Shown: piece after piece, positions 43,354 to 55,822 of the stretch
Layout of the letters: each line of letters begins with the position of its first letter
Position numbering within the stretch: position 1 is the first letter of the stretch
Assembly (NCBI GenBank): GCA_002914805.1
Contig: JXTB01000006.1
Coordinates: 2,276,434 to 2,340,433, forward strand
DNA: 64,000 nucleotides
Direction of reading: 5' to 3'
DNA from: Parasponia andersonii
Lineage: Eukaryota; Streptophyta; Magnoliopsida; Rosales; Cannabaceae
Program-made: the position numbers and the translations under genes
Notes under the pieces: model-generated
What the model was told of the DNA's origin: nothing
What the model saw: the letters and a program-made list of their open reading frames with translations, nothing else
The model's database searches: none

Positions 43354-46300
43354 TTTTTATCTATATTTTTTAAGTCATTAGATAATGATTTAACAATTAT
43401 CATAATTTGAATAATTAGAAAAAAAAAATAAAAAAATACTTATTATTTAATATTTTTCTCTTTTTATTTTATTATGAAAAATGTGTATAATTAATTTTAA
43501 TTAGTCAAAATTATACTTATAAATAAGTGATATATATATATATATATACTATATTGGTACCCGTATGTATATATGTATGTATATATTATATTTGTTATAT
43601 TGCAAACTCATAGAGGAATTGAATGAAGATATAGTATGTCAAACGACTAGATGTTATGCCATTGAGAAATTACTCTATAATAAGAACAATAGAAAGGATA
43701 AAAAATTTTGATTAAAAAAGGTTGCACATGGCACATCAACTTACAGTTTACGAACTAATAAGTTGAACATGGTCTACTAAGTTTAAACAAAAATAAAAGG
43801 GTTCAAAATTCTTTTTTTTTTTTCAAGAAAAGTTTAAGATGCTATGATCAATGAAGAGAAAGAGGTGCATGATCAGTCGTATGAGACAGCTTTTGTACAA
43901 GAAGGAATGGCCCTAGATGTATTTGGAATATAGAAAAATTGGATAAAAAAATTAATGAGAAGAAATATGTTAAGTTTGAACAAGAATCATGATTACGAAT
44001 CTCCAACACCGAAACTCTTTTTAATACTAATTTTTTAGGGGTGTTTATCACTAATTACTTGTGCAGTGAAATAAATTACTTGAAATGTAACTTTAATTGA
44101 CAACTAAATATGTACTTTACGCACCGCAATAAGATAATTCTTAATAGAACCTCAGCATATTGCTTTTTTTTTTTTTTTTAAAAAAATAAATAAATAAAAA
44201 CACCCTCCCTTCCCGAGTTTTATGACACAATGAGACTTTTATGGCACAATGAAAATAACTACATTAAAATAGTTGAAAAAATTTTCCCTCAAAAAAAAAA
44301 AAAGTTAAAGAAATTATCCAAATTGTTGTTTGGTGATATTTTCTTTTCTTTTTTATTTTTTTTTAAGTTTTCCTCTTCAAAAGTGAAAACGGTGGAAATT
44401 TTCTTGAGAAAAAAAAAGTTGTTAACAAGCAAGCCCAATGTTTTCTATTGTACTCTAATTAATCTATAATTTGCTAGTATGGCAATAAAATAATTAAAAT
44501 TGTCTTCTTTTTAAAAAAAAAAATAAATTGAGAATGAATAGATTCGAAGTTTATACTTTTACATAAGGAGATTGTGTAACTACCGGACTATGCTCGTAAT
44601 CATGCTTGCATTGAACCTAGAAATTATACTGTGTGCCAAAACTATATATTAATTCATTCCAAAGCAGAATAAAAGTTCAGTTAAGTTTATTTCCTCGGCG
44701 GTTTTCTTGCCATAATCCACGCAGGAGGCAGTGATACATAGCATCTTTATCTATATTGAATTTATAAGGGAGTTGGACCTAGATAAATGCAGTGGTGCAT
44801 AGTGTCTTATTCCTTTTCGGCTATTGGTAAGACTTATGAAAGAGAAGGAACAAATAGATGCGAAAGTGGATAAAATTAGCGAAGACCAAATAGGCTGAAG
44901 TGAAGCACGAAACGTCAAGCAGTTTCTTTCAAAAGAAGGTAAGCTAATCTAACCTTTAAAAACATTTCTCGATACACTTTTTCTCCGTCAGAATATCTTA
45001 ACCTTTGTTCTATTTCTATAAAAAAATCTTTACCGTTGCTCACGTAAAAGGCCAAACAATGACTACTTTGATCTCATTTTCTGTCTCTCCTCTTTCTTTT
45101 TTATCCTTCCATCTCTTCTGGAGACGAGAAGTTTTCTTTTTAATTTTTTTTTTAATAAGTCTAAATTTACATCTAATTTTAATATTACATTTGTGTGAAT
45201 TTTGTACTTTCTAATTTTTATTGCGTAGATTTTAAATTTTATTTACTAGATCTTAAATTAAGATTTTTTTTAATTTAGATTTGTAATACGGATAGATTGA
45301 TTTTTTTTCCAACAGGTATAGATATCTTTAAGTGTTAGAAATATAATCTCTACCTACCAAGAATTCAGTCTAGTAACAAATGAAGACAACTGTCTACTAG
45401 TAGTCTTTTTTATCTTTTTCTCTTAGAAAATTATGATAGTCTACAATTCTTGTTATTATTTGTATTTGTAATCTTTTTTTTTGTCTCTTTTTCCGAGTAA
45501 TTTGAAATAATTCTTATTATTATTTGTATTTGTAATCTATTTTTTTTTGGTCTCTTTTTCGAGTAATTTGAAATTATAATATTGCATTATAATTTATACA
45601 TTTTAACTTTTATTAATATTAATCTGGAATCTTTTTTTTTTTTTTAAAAGTCAGCTAACAGTTAGTATATCACGCCATATATAGCATATACCCGTTGCAA
45701 AGAGAGACCTAATCTAATATTGGAACCATTGACAATAGGTCATGTTGTAAGAGAAGGCACGTGAAAGATGAGAGGTTCCAAATCTTTATCTAGAAAAATA
45801 ATGACCCACTTGGGAGAAGTTTGGTAGGAAAATATATAGGAAATCGAAAAAAGAGAAGACGGAAATTAAGGACAAAAAAGAGAGTTCATGGAGCCACGGA
45901 ATCATGCTTAAAGTTGTAAAAAGGACAACTTAAACATTGAAACCTCAACTACTTTGACAGAGTAAAAATGAATTATAAAGTTGAAGTTGTTCGGTAAATA
46001 AAATAGGACCCCACTTGAAGTTGAAGTAACCATGAAAAATTAGACAAGAGAAAAGGTCAAAAATTAGAGAAATATTGTGGGTTATTTCAACAAATTAATA
46101 AATATAACCAAGTCAAATTATAATTTGGGCAAAAGCTGCACAACTTCATGTATACAATTATATATATTTATGCATGAGAAATAGTTAAAATTCGAATTAC
46201 AGATAAGTAAAATTTTTTGATGGCTTTTTTTTTTCCAAAAAATTGATTATTGCTGAATCTCCTCGGTACTCTTAGCATGTTACCTCAGAATTGACCATTT

Positions 46301-48354
46301 CTTTTTCGTATCATTTGAAAATTTTCATTCGTGAGATACACATGACTAGATGTAGCTTTTTTATTCCCTCAATTTTTATATATATGTATATATTTTCAAT
46401 ATCTTTAGGAACTTGGAATTCCAGTCAATATAAATAGATGCACAACGTTGATCAAAACTTTAGCAACTAATCAACACAACTTGTTGTTAGATAATCTATT
46501 TTGGGAGATTGTAATCGCTACATAAAAACAAAATACGTACTCGTACTGGATTGACAATCATACTCGTAGTCGTACTTTATCATTTGTTGAAATAATAAAT
46601 GGAAGATCTTATTAACTGGAAAAGTTCAACCCTTACCACACCCATCAGTTATCAACTACATATATAAAAATAAATATAAACGATTAAACTTCCATTCCCT
46701 CTGGTCAAATTTCATTATCCACTTTTGACCTAGTATGATCTGCCTGCTTTTCCGTACTATTAAATTTAAACGAAGCAAACTTCAACTGCATTCAACCACA
46801 GGCCGAAAAGTTGAACTTTTAATTAAGCCTAATGAAAGCAAAGTACATATCACCCAACAAAAAAATTTATCAAAAGTTTCGATAAATATAAATATAAATT
46901 ATAAGGCCGCAAGAAGAAGGGTTACTGTAAAAGTTACAATAATCGGAGCAAAATAAAATTTAAGGAATCCACCAAGATTTAACAAATTGATGTCCCACTA
47001 AGAAATCGTGTTAATATATATATATATATATATATATATTTGTATATATATATATATATTAAGTTCGTTAATCAAGTAATATCGAATATAATCAATTTTA
47101 TAATTAATTTCGTGAGGTAGTAGTGCAGAAATAATAAATATGATACAAAATATTTTTACTTGCTTCAATTATCTCTTGATAATTTACTTCTAACGGGATA
47201 TATAGGTAACTTACGTCTAACGGGCTATGTCTAGAGAATAAATACTATTAATAAAGTTTGAATGAATACAAATACTAATTTGACTTATATAATAAAAATA
47301 CTCTATTTTTTGATTATTGTAACGTGAATATATTTTTTTCACCAAAGTGTCTAGCGAGCACCACTCATATTAGGTTGACTTCGTTCTTTTTAAATTCTTC
47401 CAAATACTTGAAGTCGATCTTTTCCTGAAGACAATCAGTACCTCTTCAGTACTATCACCAAAATGACTAAAACACCTCCTAAGTCTAAAATATGGTTAAA
47501 AGAAAAACCTTTCTTTTATAACCGAAAATATAATAAGTGGTCTCTACCTAAAGCTACTATTGAGTGGCCTTTAAATTGAGTAAGAGAGCAAATCTTCACG
47601 TTAAGGTTCTGCAAAATAATATTTAAGAGTATTTAATGTTGATTAGAAGAATTGCAAGATCAGCTAAATTTATTATCAAACTTAGAAAAGTGATTTGGAA
47701 ATTAATTATTGATTCTGTCTACATGTTGTAACATATTCTGTTAGCCTAGTCATGTTGAAATAGAAGAAAACTTCCAAACTTCTTTCTTGAAATAAAACGA
47801 TCAGTTACTCAAATCTTTTATAGCTTCTGGAACGAATTAGAGTAAATTTAAATAATGAGAATCAGTATAAATAAGTTAAAGAAACTTCTATAAAAAATAT
47901 TGCACATAAAATATTCATTTAAAAGAGCTCGCTTAAAGAAATATAGACAAATTCAAATCAATTTTGGTAAGAATTACTTACTCATTCATATATAATTGAA
48001 TACGTGTATATATTAATATGATCAAATATTTATGACTGACAACTATACATGTCGTGACCTAAAAGTAAAAGATAAATACTGAAAAACTTAATTAAATGCT
48101 AATAAGGATACACTATTCTTAATTCGACTAATTCTTTAAATTTAGATATTTAATAATGTCAATAGCATTACATTAATAGATCTTATTTGGCATATGATAT
48201 ATATATATATATATATTAAAAGATCAAAATTTGTTGGTAATTTTCATATTGCAACAAATAAATATATAAAAGAAACACAAATCTTCTCAAAGATAATAGT
48301 TACTAGGCACCAGAGGACCATATAGGTACTTAATCAAGCAAATAATACATCTTA
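43354..48354. other. Intergenic AT-rich DNA with small repeats
   Basis: No gene is supported. It contains AT microsatellites (about 43531-43549, 47014-47060 and 48199-48217), T- and A-runs, and a tandem pair of about 64 bp at 45445-45572. A weak minus-strand SINE-like segment near 44530-44610 was not called. Confidence 0.6.
45445..45572. repeat. Tandem duplication, two units of about 64 bp
   Basis: AATTCTTGTTATTATTTG..GAGTAATTTGAAAT is repeated directly with small length differences in the T-run. Confidence 0.85.
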
Positions 48355-48359
48355 TTATG

Positions 48360-49618
48360 TGTGAAAGATTGGCTTCTGAAAATTTATTATCAAGACATTC
48401 ATACAATCTGTCATATGATAAAACAATATTCTGGAGAATTAGTTTTATCAATACATTCTATATTCGTGTCATGACAACTGGGTAACCGCGTGAAGACATG
48501 CTTATTTCCATTATTAGAGTTTTTCAGATTTGACAAATTGTGAGATTTCCTATATGTAGTTGATTGAGTAGTCAATGGTCTTAATTACATTAGGGAAACC
48601 AGATAGGAATGGGTTGGTACATATATTACACAGTTCTTGGTGAAAAAAGTGAACTAGTGAGATTGTGAGTAAAGAAAAATAGAGAGAATTGAGCAAAGAG
48701 AGAGTGAAAACTTGGGGTTTGCTTATTTGGGGACTCTTTCTAGGGTGTTGTTGTAACAGCCCAAGAACCCCGCTAGCAGATATTGTCCGCTTTGCCACTT
48801 GGACCAAACCGCCCTCCGCAGCTCACGGTTTTCAAAACGCGTCTACCCGGTTAACCACCGGCCCTGTTATAATCCGTAACAGTCCTCAGAGCCCCGCAGC
48901 AGATACTGTCTGCTTTGTTACTTGGCCCACCCGGCCTCCGCAACTCACGGATTTCAACGCGTCTGATAGGGAAAGGTATCCACACCCTTATAAAGAGTGC
49001 TTCGTTCCCCTTTCCAGCCGATGTGGGATTTCACAATCCCCCCCCCCCCTTAAGGGTTCAGCGTCCCCGCTGACCATCGACTCGGGAACCGGCTCTGATA
49101 CCATCTGTAACAGCCCAAGAACCCCGCTAGCAGATATTGTCCGCTTTGCCACTTGGACCAAACCGCCCTCCGCAGCTCACGGTTTTCAAAACGCGTCTAC
49201 CCGGTTAACCACCGGCCCTGTTACAACGTAACAGTCCTCAGAGCCCCGCAGCAGATACTGTCCGCTTTGTTAATTGGCCAACCCGGCCTCCGTAACTCAC
49301 GGATTTCAACGCGTCTGATAGGGAAAGGTATCCACACCCTTATAAAGAGTGCTTCGTTCCCCTTTCCAGCCGATGTGGGATTTTACAGTTGTTCTTGTAA
49401 TTGCCTTGTAATCGTTGACTGTTGAATAGAAAGAAACTGCTATTGTGCACCACGTGGACGTAGGTCAATTTTTGGCTGAGCTACGCTAAAACTCTGTGTC
49501 TTGTTTATTGTTTTTTGTTGGTGTTTGACTGCGTGTTCCTCTTATTGCATGAATACTACTGCTTAAAGAAGATTAGTGCTGCTGATTGTGTGGCTGGTTG
49601 TTAATTTGTTTCTTCACA
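48360..49618 (+). mobile_element. 5' LTR of the outer copia, split by a TRIM
   Basis: It starts TGTGAAAGATTGG and ends TTTCTTCACA. Its parts 48360-48751 and 49388-49618 match the 62539-63100 LTR continuously. Directly after it (49621-49634) TGGTGCGGTGAGCA lies where a primer-binding site belongs; the tRNA is not identified. Confidence 0.9.
48752..49387 (-). mobile_element. Complete TRIM (terminal-repeat retrotransposon in miniature)
   Basis: It is 636 bp, flanked by a 5-bp target duplication GTTGT (48747-48751 and 49388-49392). Two near-identical LTRs, 48752-49035 (284 bp) and 49106-49387 (282 bp), enclose only 70 bp. Read on the minus strand, that interior starts next to the LTR with TGGTATCAGAGCC, the initiator-Met tRNA primer site (reverse complement of 49091-49103). 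It ends with a purine tract AAGGG...GGAT (reverse complement of 49036-49051) before the second LTR (TGTGAAATCCC). There is no coding capacity. Each LTR contains an internal half-repeat beginning GTAACAG. It must be mobilised in trans. Confidence 0.93.
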
Positions 49619-49679
49619 ATTGGTGCGGTGAGCATGGAACCAACACGTGGAATGTCAAACTTGATTATTTTTATTGAAG

Positions 49680-50505
49680 ATGGCAACAACCAAGTTCGAG
49701 ATGCAACAAATCAATTGTAAGGGAGACTTCAGGATTTGGCGGCAACAGATGAGAGCAATTTTGGTTTAACAAAACGTTGCTCAAGCGCCTCAAGGAGAGA
49801 AGAATCTTACAAGCACATTGTCAAAAAAAGAAAAGACTGAGATGCCCGAAACGGCATATAGTACTATGATCTTGTGTCTAAGTGATAATATTTTGAGGAA
49901 GTACAATAAGGAGACATCTGCAACGGGTTTGTGGCTGAAACTAGAGAATTTTTACATGACAGAATCTCTCACGAATCGGATTTATTTGAAGGTGAAATTA
50001 TTCGTATTTAAGATGTAAGAGGATAAGACTCTTGATGAATTCAATAAGCTAGTTATTGAATTGGAGAATATTGGAGAGACGATCAATGACGAAGATCAGG
50101 CAGTCGTTTTATTGAACTCATTACCATCAGCCTATAGTCAACTTCGAGATACCATAAAGTATGGTAGGGATACTTTGTCTCTTGATGATTTGGAACCGGC
50201 TGTTAGATCTAAAGAAATGGAATTAAGGGCAGAGAAGAAGGCAAGTAGCAGTAATGAGACACTTTCGCGGTCGAACTGAAAGAAGAGACAACAAGAATAA
50301 AGGAAAGTCAAGGTCTAAATCAAGGGGAAAATTCAAGTGTTACCACTGTCATAAAGAGGGTCACATGAAAAGAGAGTGTCCAGATAAAAGAAAGAAGTCA
50401 AATTATAAGCAAGATATTGGAGAAGCATCATTGGTTTCAGATGGCTATGATTTGGCAAAGGTACTAGTTCATTCGGCGCAAGATACACACAAGGAACAGA
50501 TTTAG
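49680..50505 (+). pseudogene. Outer copia gag, broken
   Basis: It begins ATGGCAACAACCAAG (MATTKFEMQQ) shortly after the primer site. It shows the copia gag core (ETAYSTMILCLSDNILRKY, LWLKLENFYM, LLNSLPSAYSQLRDTI) and a CCHC zinc knuckle CYHCHKEGHMKREC at about 50338-50379. In-frame stops fall near 49770 and 50017, and a frame change occurs near 50275. Confidence 0.88.
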
Positions 50506-50568
50506 ACTCGGGATGCTCGTTATATATGAGTCCAAACTATGGCTGGTTTCAAACTTTTAAGGAGATTG
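50504..50568 (+). pseudogene. Outer copia protease, N-terminal fragment
   Basis: LDSGCSLYMSPNYGWF contains the D-S-G aspartic protease active site in the usual copia context. The frame is cut at 50568 by the nested copia insertion and resumes at 55486. Confidence 0.85.
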
Positions 50569-50643
50569 TATTGGAAAGTAAAACAAACTTTATTATGCAC
50601 TCAAATACTTTTACAAGAGAAAATTCTCAACTTCACTCTTCAA

Positions 50644-51213
50644 NNNNNNNNNNNNNNNNNNNNNNNNNNNNNNNNNNNNNNNNNNNNNNNNNNNNNNNNN
50701 NNNNNNNNNNNNNNNNNNNNNNNNNNNNNNNNNNNNNNNNNNNNNNNNNNNNNNNNNNNNNNNNNNNNNNNNNNNNNNNNNNNNNNNNNNNNNNNNNNNN
50801 NNNNNNNNNNNNNNNNNNNNNNNNNNNNNNNNNNNNNNNNNNNNNNNNNNNNNNNNNNNNNNNNNNNNNNNNNNNNNNNNNNNNNNNNNNNNNNNNNNNN
50901 NNNNNNNNNNNNNNNNNNNNNNNNNNNNNNNNNNNNNNNNNNNNNNNNNNNNNNNNNNNNNNNNNNNNNNNNNNNNNNNNNNNNNNNNNNNNNNNNNNNN
51001 NNNNNNNNNNNNNNNNNNNNNNNNNNNNNNNNNNNNNNNNNNNNNNNNNNNNNNNNNNNNNNNNNNNNNNNNNNNNNNNNNNNNNNNNNNNNNNNNNNNN
51101 NNNNNNNNNNNNNNNNNNNNNNNNNNNNNNNNNNNNNNNNNNNNNNNNNNNNNNNNNNNNNNNNNNNNNNNNNNNNNNNNNNNNNNNNNNNNNNNNNNNN
51201 NNNNNNNNNNNNN
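50644..51213. other. Assembly gap (570 Ns)
   Basis: An N-run inside the nested copia, between the end of RT ([11 protein letters not shown]) and the start of the readable 3' LTR. Confidence 0.99.
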
Positions 51214-54200
51214 TTCCTTTTGCTTGACCTCTATGCCGAGGTAATATGCCATAAGTCCGATGTCTGTCATTTCAAACTCATGCGTCATTACTCTCTTGAA
51301 TTCGTCAAACATCCTTAGATTATTTCCAGTGAATATGAGATCATCCACATACAAGCATACGACCAAAATATCTTCATCTTTAGTCTTAACATAGAGAGCA
51401 TGTTTATAAGGGCACTTAATGAATCCATTCTCTTGGAAATATTTGTCAACTCGGCTGTTCCATGCTCTTGGTGCTTGCTTTAGACCGTAAAGAGCCTTCT
51501 TCAGCTTCAAAACCTTATCTTTATACCCTTTCATCTCATAACCCAATGGTTGTTGGATATAAACCTCTTCTTCAAGAACTCCATTTAGAAATGCGGACTT
51601 TACATCCATCTGATGAATCTCCCATTTGATCTGAGCAGCAAGAGAAATAATTAGTCTTATAGTTTCTAATCGTGCAACAGGAGCGAATACCTCATCGTAG
51701 TCAATGCCGGTTCTTTGATTATAGCCTTTCACGACTAGCCTTGCTTTGTATCTTTCTATCTCTCCATTGGCATTTTTCTTCACCTTGTACACCCATTTTA
51801 CACCGATAGCTTTATGACCTTTAGGAAGAGTGGATAGTTCCCAAGTGTCATTCTTTTCTATGGTTTTGACTTCTTCATCCATTACATTTCTCCATTTTTC
51901 ATCTTGTACAGCCTCTTGGAAGTTCACCGGTTCACAATCAGCAAATAGGCAAAATAGAGTGAGGTTTTCAAGTCTATCAGTCACTTCATATAGATCTTCA
52001 AGACTTCTTGTACGTTCTTCATGCCTCTCGGTTAAGAAAAATGGAGGTGAATCTTCATGAGTGGAAGATGTCGGTGAGGAAGGTGGACTAATAGCCTCTT
52101 GATGCACTTCTCTTGCTTGCTCTACTAGTGTTTCCATATCTTCAAATTGTGGAAAGAAATTGTAGTCATTTGTTTGAGAGCCAAAGTCTCATTCACCTTC
52201 TTCATCGAATATTACATCTCGACTGATGATTACTTTTTCATTGTTAGGATTGTATAACTTATATCCTTTAGAGTTGGTGTCGTAGCCGATGAAAATGAAC
52301 CTCTCGCTTTATCATCAAGCTTGGTTCTATATTCGTCTGGTATATGCACATGGGCTATGCTTCCAAAGACTCTCAAGTGAGAGATCCCAGGCTTCCTTCC
52401 GCTCCATGCTTCTTATGGTGTCTTTCCCCACACACTTCTTGTTGGAGATCGATTGGACAAGTAAACTGCGCATGCAACAGCTTCTGCCCATAACTCTTTG
52501 GGTAATCTCTTACTTTTCAGCATGCTTCGAGCTATGTTGAGGATGGTTTGGTCCTTCCTTTCTGCCACACCATTTTGTTGAGGGGATCTTGGAACAGTTA
52601 AAGGTCGTCGAATTCCATTTGCTTCGCAGAATTCTTGGAACTCTTTTGAATTGAATTCTCCTCCTCTATCAGATCTCATGGCTTTGATCTGAAGACTGCT
52701 TTCCTTCTCTACAGCAACCTTGAACTTCTTGAAAGCTTCAAAGACTTCTGATTTTTGCTTCAAGAAATAAACCCAAGTCTTTCTTGAGAAATCATCAATA
52801 AAGAGCAAGAAGTAGTTGCTCTTACCGAAAGAACTTGGTTTGATAGGACCGCACACATCTGTATGCACGAGCTCTAGTGGCTTTTGGGGTCTTGAATTCG
52901 ACTCTTTTGAAAAGCTTTTCCTGAATTGCTTCTCGAGTAAGCATCCTTCACAAAGTTGATCAGGATGATTGATGCATGGCAAGCCTCTCACCATTTCTTT
53001 CTTGGACAGTAGCTCTAGTCCTCCAAAGTTGAGATGTCCGAATCTCAATTGCCATAGCCATGATGAATCATTGTAACATGCTTTCAGACATTTTGCCATA
53101 TCATTTTGAATGTTCAATAAGAACATTCTATTTCTTGACATAGGCACCTTAGCAATCAAGTTCATATTGTTATCTCTTATAGAAAGACTATAATCTTTCA
53201 AGTGAATATCATAGCTTTTCTCTAAGAGTTGTCTCAAACTCAAGATGTTTGTTTTCATTGTGGGTACAAAATAAACATTTGAAATAAATTGATGCCCCCC
53301 ATTTTTTAAGCGGATAAGAATTTTACCTTTTCCTTTTACCGCTACTTTTGAATCATCACCGAAGGTAACACTCCCACTGATTGATTCATCAAGCTCTATA
53401 AACATTGATCGACGCCCGCACATATGATTGCTAGCACCGGTATCAAGATACCATGTGTTGTCTTGTCCTCCATTGTTGTCTTTATATGCTAGTAGCACGG
53501 TGCTATTTTCTTCTATTTTTTCTTCAACGTAATTGACTTTCTCTTCAATTCTACTATTGGGTACTCTACACTCTCTAGCATAATGTCCAAACTTGTGACA
53601 ATTGAAACATTCAACTTGAGACTTCTCAAGCCTTGAGTTCATTCGACCTCTACCACGACCTCTTATAGAGCTTTCTCCTCTTTCGAGATTGTTGATATGA
53701 TAATTGTGGTTGTTGGAATTCCAACCTCGTCCATGATCTCGACTTGTACCATGTCCTTGTCCTCGGGCTTGTCTTCTACCATGACCACGTTGACTTCTTT
53801 CGCTACATTGGCTATCTTCTTTCTCTGTAATTTGTGTCTTGAGAAGCTGCTCCTTCAAATTTGGCTTCTTCTTTTTCTTTTTCTCGTGAGCTTGTAAAGA
53901 ACCCAAGAGTTGTTCTATTGTCATGGCTCCTAAATCTTTAGTTTCTTCGATGACAGTAAAAATATTCTCGAACTTTGGGTCTAACGATCGAAGAATCTTT
54001 TCCATAATCGTAACATTTTCAAGTTTCTCACAATTTCTCTTCATTTCATTGGAAATGATTAGAACTCTTGAAAAGTAGTCAGAAACTGACTCAGTCTCTG
54101 TCATATGTAACAAATCAAACTCTCCTCTTAGAGTTTGAAGGCGGACCTTTTTGACCTTTTCTTCTCCCTTGTATGAAATTTGAAGTTTCTCCCATGCTTT

Positions 54201-54479
54201 CTTAGCGGAGGTTGCACTTGAGATTTTCTCAAACCCATCGTAATCTAAAGCTTGGTAAATGAGGAAGAGAGCTTTTTTGTCTCTCTTTCTTGAATCTTTT
54301 AAACTATCCTTTTGTGTTGAAGATAGTGTTAACTCATCTCTTAGCTCTTCGTAGCCTTTCTCTACTATTTCCCAAACATCATGTGCTCTAAGGAGGACTT
54401 TCATTTTGATAGTACAATTATCAAAGTTATTACCTTGAAGTGGTAGAACTTGAAGAGATGTTAAATTGTCGGCAGCCAT
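51214..54479 (-). pseudogene. gag-pol of the nested copia, nearly intact
   Basis: It starts at ATG 54479 (MAADNLTSLQV). In order: gag core; RNA-binding Arg/Gly-rich linker; CCHC knuckle CFNCHKFGHYAREC (about residue 290); protease WYLDTGASNHM; integrase zinc region (CEGCLLEKQ, with the first His of WHLRFGH replaced by Gln); integrase core acidic residues in VHTDVCGP, MRSDRGGEFNS and QQNGVAERK; RT with [21 protein letters not shown] and an intact CLYVDDLIF box. A stop after WGKTP (52413), a frameshift near 52305 and another stop near 52190 interrupt it. RNase H falls in the gap. The copy was probably active until recently but is now non-autonomous. Confidence 0.92.
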
Positions 54480-54570
54480 AACTCTTTACAGAGTGAGTTT
54501 TTGGGAATTTCGACTACACAGATAGATCTAGAATGCCAAAAAACCTTAAGATTGACTTGTATATCGACCT

Positions 54571-54734
54571 GGTCAAAGTCAACGCTTGGTCAACGGTCAA
54601 CGCTGGTCAATAGTTGGTCAACGGCTCTGATGGCTTAGTCGAAGGTGCGGTCAAATGGCTCTGATGGCTTGGTCAATAGCTCTGACGGCTCGGCTTTGAT
54701 GGCTTGGTCAACAGCTCTGACAGCTCGGTCAAAT
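54571..54734 (-). repeat. Array of TTGACC motifs in the nested copia leader
   Basis: Nine GGTCAA (TTGACC on the element's strand) occur in about 165 bp between the primer site and gag, partly within repeats of the type GGCTTGGTCAACAGCTCTGA. TTGACC contains the W-box core bound by WRKY factors. No regulatory role is shown. Confidence 0.8.
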
Positions 54735-55017
54735 GACTCTGACTCGGCTCAACTCAGTGAGTTGACTTAGTTTATAGCAGCAAACTTCCGATGACTCGTT
54801 CTGACACGTTCGGATTCTGATTAGGCTGATTTTTATGGTAGTGTGTTCATCTCGTCGAGTTCTTCGATTTGATATGTAATAGTAGTATGTTTAGAACAAA
54901 TAGCTAATACTTTCAATCTCAAGAATTCTTTTCTGATGTGGAAGATCAGTCAAAACTGCAACCACAGAGCATACTTAGAATTTCAAGAGAACTTACAACC
55001 TTGCTCTGATACCACTT

Positions 55018-55480
55018 TATTGGAAAGTAAAACAAACTTTATTATTCACTCAAATACTTTTACAAGAGAAAATTCTCAACTTCACTCTTCAAGCTCACTC
55101 ACTCACTTACTAGAAGCTATGCTTCTTTCTCTCTTCTCTTCACTCTTAGAAGCTTTGCTTCTTACTTGATGCTTAGAACTCAAATGGGGAAGAGTATTTA
55201 TACTACATGAGAAACAATGAGAACCACACAAATAAATAATTACAAAAATCCTTAAACCACACATATTTTCTTCTACACACTTCTAATAATAATCAAATAA
55301 TTCACATGTAAAAAGCTAATATCTACCTAACACTAGAAGATTCTAAGTGGAAGGCTTCTTTAATTTGGACTTGGGCTTTTTCTTTTGTGAGTTTTGCACT
55401 TTGGCTAACTCCAACTTATTGGGCCTCATGTTGATGGGCTTAAATATTTCTTATGGGCTTAAACAAATTTATTTTCAACA
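55018..55480 (-). mobile_element. 5' LTR of the nested copia
   Basis: 463 bp on the minus strand from TGTTGAAAATAAATTTG (55480) to TTTCCAATA (55018). It contains CTTAGAAGCTTTGCTTCT-type direct repeats near 55106-55165. The first 75 plus-strand bases match 50569-50643 except for one base. Confidence 0.9.
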
Positions 55481-55485
55481 GATTG

Positions 55486-55793
55486 ATGGAGGAATTGTCT
55501 TACTTGGAAATAACAAGGCTTTTAAGATTAGGGGAATTGGATCCATCAAGTTGAGTATGTTTGATGGTTGTATTAGAGTATTGCAGAATGTAAAATACGT
55601 TCTAGAGCTTAGAGGAGATTTGATTTCACTTGAAATGCTTGACTTAATAGGTTGTTCTATTAAAATTGAAAATTGGGTGATAAAGGTTGTTAAAGGTGTA
55701 TTAACTATGATAAAAGGGAATCTTTCAAATGGCTTGTACTATTTAATTAGTGAAACTGTAGCTGGAAGTGCATATATTGTGATAGATAGTTAA
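55486..55793 (+). pseudogene. Outer copia protease, C-terminal part
   Basis: It continues the frame cut at 50568: LLGNNKAFKIRGIGSIKLSMF, NVKYVLELRGDLISLEMLD and NGLYYLISETVAGSA, the usual copia protease/pre-integrase region. The sequence then jumps directly toward RT at about 55820, so the integrase has been deleted. Confidence 0.85.
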
Positions 55794-55822
55794 AATGTCG
55801 TAACGAGGAGTCAGAACATTGT

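Larger units (their letters stand above)
50564..55485 (-). mobile_element. Nested young copia retrotransposon
   Basis: It occupies 50569-55480 with a 5-bp target duplication GATTG (50564-50568 and 55481-55485), inside the outer element's protease. The 5' LTR is 55018-55480 on the minus strand (TGTTGAAAATAAA...CCAATA). The initiator-Met primer site TGGTATCAGAGC is the reverse complement of 55003-55014. Only 75 bp of the 3' LTR are readable (50569-50643), with one difference from the 5' LTR, so the insertion is recent compared with its host. An assembly gap removes the RNase H and most of the 3' LTR. Confidence 0.93.

Noticed and set aside
44530-44610. SINE-like segment on the minus strand
   Set aside because: AAACTTCGAATC and GGTAGTTACACAA are suggestive, but the ends and target duplication could not be placed.
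48689-49425. Open frames of 180 and 90 codons with repeated GFQNASTRLTTGP
   Set aside because: They are translation of the TRIM's duplicated LTRs, not a repeat protein.
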